In this document: piece by piece, positions 58,911 through 64,000 of the stretch
How the letters are laid out: each line of letters starts with the position of its first letter
Numbering within the stretch: the stretch's first letter is position 1
Assembly (NCBI GenBank): GCA_001692895.1
Contig: KV748176.1
Coordinates: 5,299,092 to 5,363,091, forward strand
Source: Cenococcum geophilum 1.58
Taxonomy: Eukaryota; Ascomycota; Dothideomycetes; Gloniales; Gloniaceae
DNA length: 64,000 nt
Direction: 5' to 3'
Notes under the pieces: model-generated
The model's database searches: none
Seen by the model: the letters and a program-made list of their open reading frames with translations, nothing else
Told to the model about the DNA's origin: nothing
Position numbers and translations under genes: made by a program

Positions 58911-59483
58911 TTCATAATATTGAAGTCTTAGTGTATCTATATGGGTATTAGACTAAAATGGAAGACATTAGGTATGTTATCCAGTTAATGCATTCATGAT
59001 GGCAAAGAGAGATTCTACCATTTTCTCGCAAGCAAACTTCGAATAACTTATGGAGTAGTACTAAGTAAAATACTTCGCTAAAATACTTGTAGATTCTTTA
59101 ATTGAGTCTAGTGGCAAGCCACCTACCTCACTAATGCGCTATTCGGATCAATACCCCAAGCCGACTTAAATTGGTATTGCAGCCAAAACTCCGAATCTCT
59201 ATGGACCTGCCCAAAGTCGTAAACCTTAACATTGTGCTCCACATTGTAAATTTTATAGAAACTTATACGAGACAGGGTCGAGCTTTCGTATTTCTGGTGA
59301 GACGTAACTCGAATCGGTCGAAGCAGTTAATCCCAATAGTCAGTCGTCTCTGTATCTAGTGGTTGCGGTGCTGCACTCCCAGTATAAATAATCGTATGAT
59401 AGCCTTTCACCTTATTCGAGGCACCTTTTCCTCCGTATATTTAGATATGTCTACGATAGTTAGTCTTACTGTAAAATTCTATA
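58911..59483. other. Intergenic, no gene seen
   Basis: Ordinary composition, no convincing frame, no RNA gene. Confidence 0.5.
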
Positions 59484-59853
59484 GCAGATAGGATGTTTAA
59501 GGCTCACAAGCACCAGCAACAGTTATCCTTCACGTACCATAACAAACCATCTTACTTTTACATATATCTTTTCTTTACACCACTCCATTGTAGTAACCTT
59601 CTCCGAGTCACCAGCCAGCTCAGGCCATACTACTTTGAACACCTAGGTCAAGTCATCTCTTAATGGTAGATAGGATGTCTAAGGCTTATAAGCAAGAGCA
59701 ATAGTTATATCCTTCACGTATCACGACAAATCATCTTACTTTTACATATATCTTTTCTTTACACCACTTCATTGTAGTAACCTTTTCCGAGTCACCAGCC
59801 AGCTCAGGCCATACTACTTTGAAAACCTGGAAGGTTAGGTCATCTCTTGATGG
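59484..59853 (+). repeat. Tandem duplication of ~182 bp (two copies)
   Basis: 59,484-59,665 and 59,666-59,853 align end to end, beginning GCAGATAGGATG and GTAGATAGGATG and sharing ACATATATCTTTTCTTTACA and AGTCACCAGCCAGCTCAGGC. They differ by a few substitutions and a short indel (GAAGGTTAG in the second). Non-coding. Confidence 0.9.
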
Positions 59854-59906
59854 CGAATAAGGTCTAACTATTCACTTTACCTTTCTGATCTTGAAGAAAT
59901 CGTAAC

Positions 59907-60119
59907 ATGGTCGTCGAACTTGGAATTCTATCACTAGTAGCCACCCTCGGCCTTGGCTTCGGCGCTGGGCTCTGAATCTACTGTCGGAAAATTCGGTGCG
60001 TCATTGGCAAATGATACAACATAGATTCTGATCGCTATGCATATCGGAATAGAAAAAAAGGAAGCATTGCAGCCGAGGGGTTTGCCAAAAATGTTGGAGA
60101 TAATGCTGGAGCTGCTTGA
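59907..60119 (+). pseudogene. Possible small membrane-protein relic with two in-frame TGA
   Basis: From ATG 59,907 the frame reads a hydrophobic start (VVELGILSLVATLGLGFGAG), TGA at 59,973, then IYCRKIRCVIGK, TGA at 60,012, then YNIDSDRYAYRNRKKG and a natural-looking end at 60,117-60,119. Both TGA could come from CGA by a C to T change. One membrane helix followed by a basic tail would fit a small single-pass protein. The family is unknown and the case weak. Confidence 0.25.
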
Positions 60120-62435
60120 CTTCAATGCTCGTCATGGATCAATGAAAAGTCCCCAATGGCTATGGCACCAATAAAAAAGCATCATACTGCAACCCAGTCA
60201 GTTCTTTGTGAGACATACACCGAAGGATCTTCCTTCCATGCCGCTGAGCCGTCTGTCATGGCTATGCAGCATTATGAAGTGTTCTCCGTTACCGCGTTAC
60301 GAATAGAGGGCATTCAGAAGTGAAAGAGGTACACTGCAAGACTAAACCACATACGGAATGCGATGTCTCGCCCGACCCTAGCGGGCGCCACATACCCGGG
60401 TGCGTCAGGACCAGCGTTTTATGGGCTAAGCTAGGTGAGACATTAAGTTGGCTTTCTGACTGCCACAGACTGGGCTAGTACGCGGTGAGGGAATGAGAAC
60501 ACAAAAGAAACGGGGCAACAAGTCGAAAGCGGATCCCTAGTGTAGTCGAAACATGCCCGGGGATAGACAGCAGACACCGGTCAGGCCACCTGCTGCACAA
60601 GCCCTGCTACCCAGCCCATGCGTCGACCAATTAAAATAAGTTCTTGGCGCGCCCGGAACTACCGAAGGCTGATGTTTGCCGCGGCCGCTATGGCCTAGGA
60701 GCGACGGAGCAATCACTAGCCCGGCAACCGCCCGTTCGCGGCTTAAGAGGCTGCTCGATTCGGTAATCGACTGGAGTGAGTCCGGGAGCTCGGATAGACC
60801 TAGCTTAGTTAATTACTTGCCCACTCATGGGTTCGTTCAAAGTTCGTCGAGGCTGCTGGTCAGAGCGACGGCGCCTGCGAAAGGAAAAGGGAAAAGGAAT
60901 GAGGACTCAATAAATCTAGATTGGCTTTTACGGCCAGCTGGTACTTGAGAATGGCCCCAGGTTAGCTGCTGCTGCTGGTGATGCTGGCAGCGTGATGGCG
61001 ATGGGGATTATCGTAATGGCGCACAGGAGGAAGCAGCCCTGCGCCTATCGTCGCTGTGCCAGCGCCATCTATTTACCTTCTTCAAGAAGCCTAGGGTTTC
61101 CGCAAGCAAGGAAGTTCATGAAGGTTTATGATTCAATGAACTGTCAGTTCAATGCATAGCGGGGCAAGGAATGGAACCCCCACAACAAAACCTCGAAAAG
61201 AAAATTCCGAGGATAGTTAGCCATCAGCTGCAGTCCCATTGCTGGCCGCACAATGTCCAGGCGTTCTCTAAACGAAAATATTTGTTGGCATGTACCGAGT
61301 CAACCTGCACTATTGGGCCCGCAGCTCAACGCTCTCCACCAATGCGCCGTTAAGATGATTAGGATAGTTCATGTTGAACGGTGCAGTCAAGAAGGAAAAC
61401 TCTGTCAAATTAATGTAGGCTATTGAGCCTCAATATATACAGTCAAGTCAAATGGCCAAGACACCCCTGGTCTATACCCTCAAAGGAAACAGGACGACGA
61501 TCGCAATTAGCGCGTCGTCCGACAGTTCATCCAGTGTACGCTTCAACGCCCCATGCAACAACACAGCAAGGTGAATGGCATATTTTGAACAGTAGAAAAT
61601 CTTAAACCGCATGAGTCAAACGATGTAGAGTTTCATGTATTTAGAATGTTTCGTCGAGGCGCTCACAGCTTCTCATTCATAGATCCCCGGTCTTGGAGGA
61701 AGAAGTTCGAGGCACGCGCATCTGGCCTTTAGATATCCAGACCAAGAGTTTCCGAACATATGCAGGTGCCCGAGAGGGGAACCTAATCCGAGGACCAGTG
61801 AGGGACATAGATCAAGGCGGTTGGAGACAGAAAATAATGTAAAAAGATAACGAGATAGATGATGAGCTCATTCACCTGTGGGCTTAAGTTAGTCCAGGAG
61901 GTTGCAGACGATATATGCAGGCGTTGATTTCCAAGGCGTCCTTAAACGGTTATTCGAGACGAAAGCGAACACAGTGATAAAATGACGTCCAATCAAACTC
62001 TTCCATATCAATAATCATGTGGACAGCTGGTGAAAGGCACCTTTATTGTATCCCAAGTGCTAGGATCGTACAGGTGTATAAGTTAGAACACCCTAGGATA
62101 TACGTAATGGCCAAGATTCTCTACCTTACATTCTGGGTCTCGGGCTTCGAGGTGAATGCATCCTCTTTCGAGCCGTCAGCATGCAGCCCGCGCCGTACAG
62201 TTAACCGCGTCGATTGGCCAAGCCAGTTAGTCTTGCTTAGCCACCCGAGTTGGATCATCGTAGGATACGGATTCTTCCAAGTACTACCGGCAATGGCTGG
62301 AGCGGGTCCGCCTTCCCGATAATTTCTGCCTGGCTTTCGACAAGGTCGGTGTGGTGTCAAGAGAATATGATGTGTGCAAATGAGCTCACCATAGCAGCAT
62401 GTGATGCAATGATACATAGAGATGAAGCGTGTCTT
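60120..62435. other. Un-RIPed intergenic DNA with unsupported short ORFs
   Basis: Open frames of 60-101 codons (for example 60,676-60,948, 61,171-61,353, 62,017-62,322 plus strand; 62,121-62,417 minus strand) have no recognisable domain and overlap one another on both strands. I do not call genes here. A GC-rich, CTG-repeat patch lies at about 60,965-60,990. Confidence 0.4.
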
Positions 62436-63142
62436 TCACATAAAGTACGTAGATGTGAGAAATAAAAGTATTGCTGACACCATAATAGACAACAGCAATC
62501 CATGCACAACCCGGCCTTGTTGCGACCCTTGAGAAACCCGGTTATCGTGAATGGCCTGCCTCAGCTCTTCCAACTTGTTCTCGAGTTCTACAGGTATGGG
62601 GGCTACGTGTAGGGCAAATAGGAGCTGCTGCGATTGCTGCAGAGGTAGTGTTTCCATCCTGTCTCTGCGCTAGTCAGCAGGAAGCGACGACTGATCTTAA
62701 GGCAACGACTGAACACTTACAGAAGCTGTAATAGCAGCAGGAGTGTAAGGCTTTGCACTAGCTGGCCAACGGAGGCCTTGAGTTGCCGCACTTCTTTCGC
62801 TACAAGTGTCCAGAGCACGGCTCGGGGTGCTCTCGCGATGCTGGACCTAACTGAGTTGATCCCAAGTGAGTCTTCATAAGGCTTTAGAAAGTCTCTAAAT
62901 TTCTTCCATGGTCGGTCGATTTGTTGGACGAGATCTTTAATGTCCTTAGAGTAAAGATGGTCTGGGTTCTCTATAGTGTATGTACGCAGGTGCTCGAGAA
63001 CAATCTGAAGGCCGCAGAGGAAATCTATTGCTTCTTGAAAATCCGAATTAGAACACCCGGCATCTTGGAACGTGGTACACAATCTAATTGAAAATTGAAC
63101 TGCATCTTTGATATCTCCAGCGGACCAACCGAATGGGACCAT
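62436..63142 (-). CDS. NLR N-terminal-like protein with C-terminal membrane helix
   Basis: The best intact gene of the window. The start at 63,142 (MVPFGWSAGDIKDAVQF) fits the usual opening of N-terminal domains of fungal NACHT/STAND proteins; an upstream in-frame ATG at 63,205 is possible. Exon 1 is 63,142-62,721. Its frame would stop at once (TAA 62,719-62,717), but GTAAGT begins at 62,720. The intron of 56 bp ends in GCGCAG and exon 2 (62,664-62,436) continues in phase, giving 216 residues. Visible parts: helical domain FQEAIDFLCGLQIVLEHLRT, then IDRPWKKFRDFLKPYEDSLG and ARAPRAVLWTLVAKEVRQLK. A Leu-rich stretch, a coiled-coil segment (LENKLEELRQAIHDN) and a final membrane helix HGLLLSIMVSAILLFLTS follow. 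No NACHT ATPase or repeats follow, so it is a free-standing N-domain. A role in fungal self/non-self responses is inference from family resemblance. Confidence 0.65.
62665..62720 (-). other. Predicted spliceosomal intron, 56 bp
   Basis: Donor GTAAGT, branch-like TGCTGAC and acceptor GCGCAG on the minus strand. An alternative acceptor six bases further (intron 62,659-62,720) also keeps the frame. Confidence 0.65.
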
Positions 63143-63868
63143 GGCGAGACTCCTCGGATGTGATTCGAAAAAGGATTTTTTTTGAAAGGAATTGAGAAGT
63201 TGCATGTAGATAAGACGCCATATAAAAGAAGAGAATGTCCTTTTAACCGACAGATGAATCCCCCATTCTTGGGCTTTCCCCCGATTTGCGTATAAACAAT
63301 GTTGAAATGCATCGAAGTTTAAAGGATTGGCCGGATGTCGCGCAGTGTGCGGGTAAGAAGGGCGCTACTGTAGTATGTAAGTGGCGTCGCGGCCACGTAG
63401 AAACACACCGTTGAAGCAGCAAGGACCTGAAGTTTCGAAGCCGACATAAACTCTGATTCGCTGGCAGTTGGAAGAGAACGCCGTTTCATTGGTTTGCTTG
63501 TGACCTTAGTTATCAGCTAGAGAGGTGCTACGTTTGTGGCTGTATTGGCCCGTGCTTGTGCAAGGCATACACGACCTTCGTCTATTCGACCAACTATTTT
63601 TAACACAGCTAAACAGACCGCCCGGCCCTGCGGGGATCCATAAGAGAATCCTACGCTTCGTATAGCCTATTGTCACCGGCCTGTGCACTCAGATGCAACC
63701 TTACAGCCTCTCTAAAAGCCTGAAACATAGCAGGTGTCGCTAATCGTGATATGTCTACCTTACTACGTTGGCTTCGTATTAACCTCTCTCTTAATCCTCA
63801 TAATCACTATGTTGGTTTATATAACATTTTCCTTATCGTTTACAGTTTCTCATACTTAAGGTACACTC
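63143..63868. other. Upstream region of the NLR-like gene; no other gene seen
   Basis: Presumed 5' region and promoter of the minus-strand gene. Overlapping short frames (63,025-63,312 and 63,506-63,688, minus) show no family features. Confidence 0.4.
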
Positions 63869-64000
63869 TTAAATGGCTTTTGTTGCCATAAGAAATTCTA
63901 TAAGTTCTTTATCCGTTCCTGGCTCTGTATTAGAAGGAAATGTCAATTGGCTAGGCGGTCCCTTCTTACCCCCGGCGGGACCTCCGCCGCTGCACACGTC
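63869..64000 (-). CDS. Possible C-terminal end of a gene running off the window
   Basis: The minus strand is open for 43 codons from the window edge to TAA at 63,869-63,871. It has a Gly/Pro/Lys-rich start (SGGGPAGGKKGPP) and a helical end (GTDKELIEFLMATKAI). Codon use looks ordinary and un-RIPed. It could be a last exon; no family recognised. Confidence 0.3.
   Translation of the reverse strand, partial: DVCSGGGPAGGKKGPPSQLTFPSNTEPGTDKELIEFLMATKAI

Noticed and set aside
62017-62417. Overlapping ORFs of 101 (plus) and 98 (minus) codons
   Set aside because: Both strands are open over the same DNA with no domain, splice context or family likeness; chance in GC-balanced sequence is more likely.

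Overview
The window is nuclear DNA of a filamentous ascomycete fungus. From about 1 to 58,320 it is a transposon graveyard with the marks of repeat-induced point mutation (RIP). CpA and TpG are scarce, TpA is in excess, CAA/CAG/TGG codons read as stops, and no reading frame longer than about 120 codons survives. From about 58,321 to 64,000 the composition is ordinary and un-RIPed.

Layout: 38-4755 is a degenerate element with ~300 bp direct terminal repeats. 4756-7540 holds unrecognised relics. About 8,000-13,675 is a Tad-like LINE (gag-like ORF1 with zinc knuckles; endonuclease, reverse transcriptase and RNase H in ORF2). 15,255-17,650 (minus) is a relic of a DUF3435 tyrosine recombinase, the family of Starship captains. 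A second copy on the plus strand (35,915-37,180 plus 42,607-43,440) is split by an insertion of about 5.4 kb. That insertion carries a LINE 3' fragment and a Crypton-like element with a GCR1_C-type tail.

Between the two captain relics lies a nest of Ty1/copia elements. A minus-strand copy (18,013-18,493 plus 33,494-35,909) was split by a plus-strand copy of the same family (18,494-33,493, 223 bp LTRs, TSD GTACC). The second copy was itself invaded by a TIR element packed with four minisatellites (20,412-22,939) and by another copia element (23,571-29,939, 171 bp LTRs, TSD TTTAC).

Downstream of the second captain relic, about 45.7-51.8 kb holds RIP-damaged copies of three single-copy-type host genes. 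They are the Mediator kinase SSN3/CDK8 (minus), an MFS hexose transporter (plus) and GTP cyclohydrolase II/RIB1 (plus). Since RIP acts on duplicated DNA, these look like a duplicated host segment, possibly cargo of a dead Starship-like element. A chromodomain Ty3/gypsy element (51,980-58,320, 192 bp LTRs, TSD GGGGA) closes the RIPed zone. Its outer LTR is almost undamaged while its inner LTR carries all 18 C-to-T/G-to-A changes that I counted.

The un-RIPed right end holds one convincing intact gene (62,436-63,142, minus, one intron). It encodes a protein resembling the N-terminal region of fungal NLR-type proteins and ending in a membrane helix. There is also a possible C-terminal exon at the window edge and otherwise intergenic DNA. 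All family calls come from reading translations by eye; no database search was possible.
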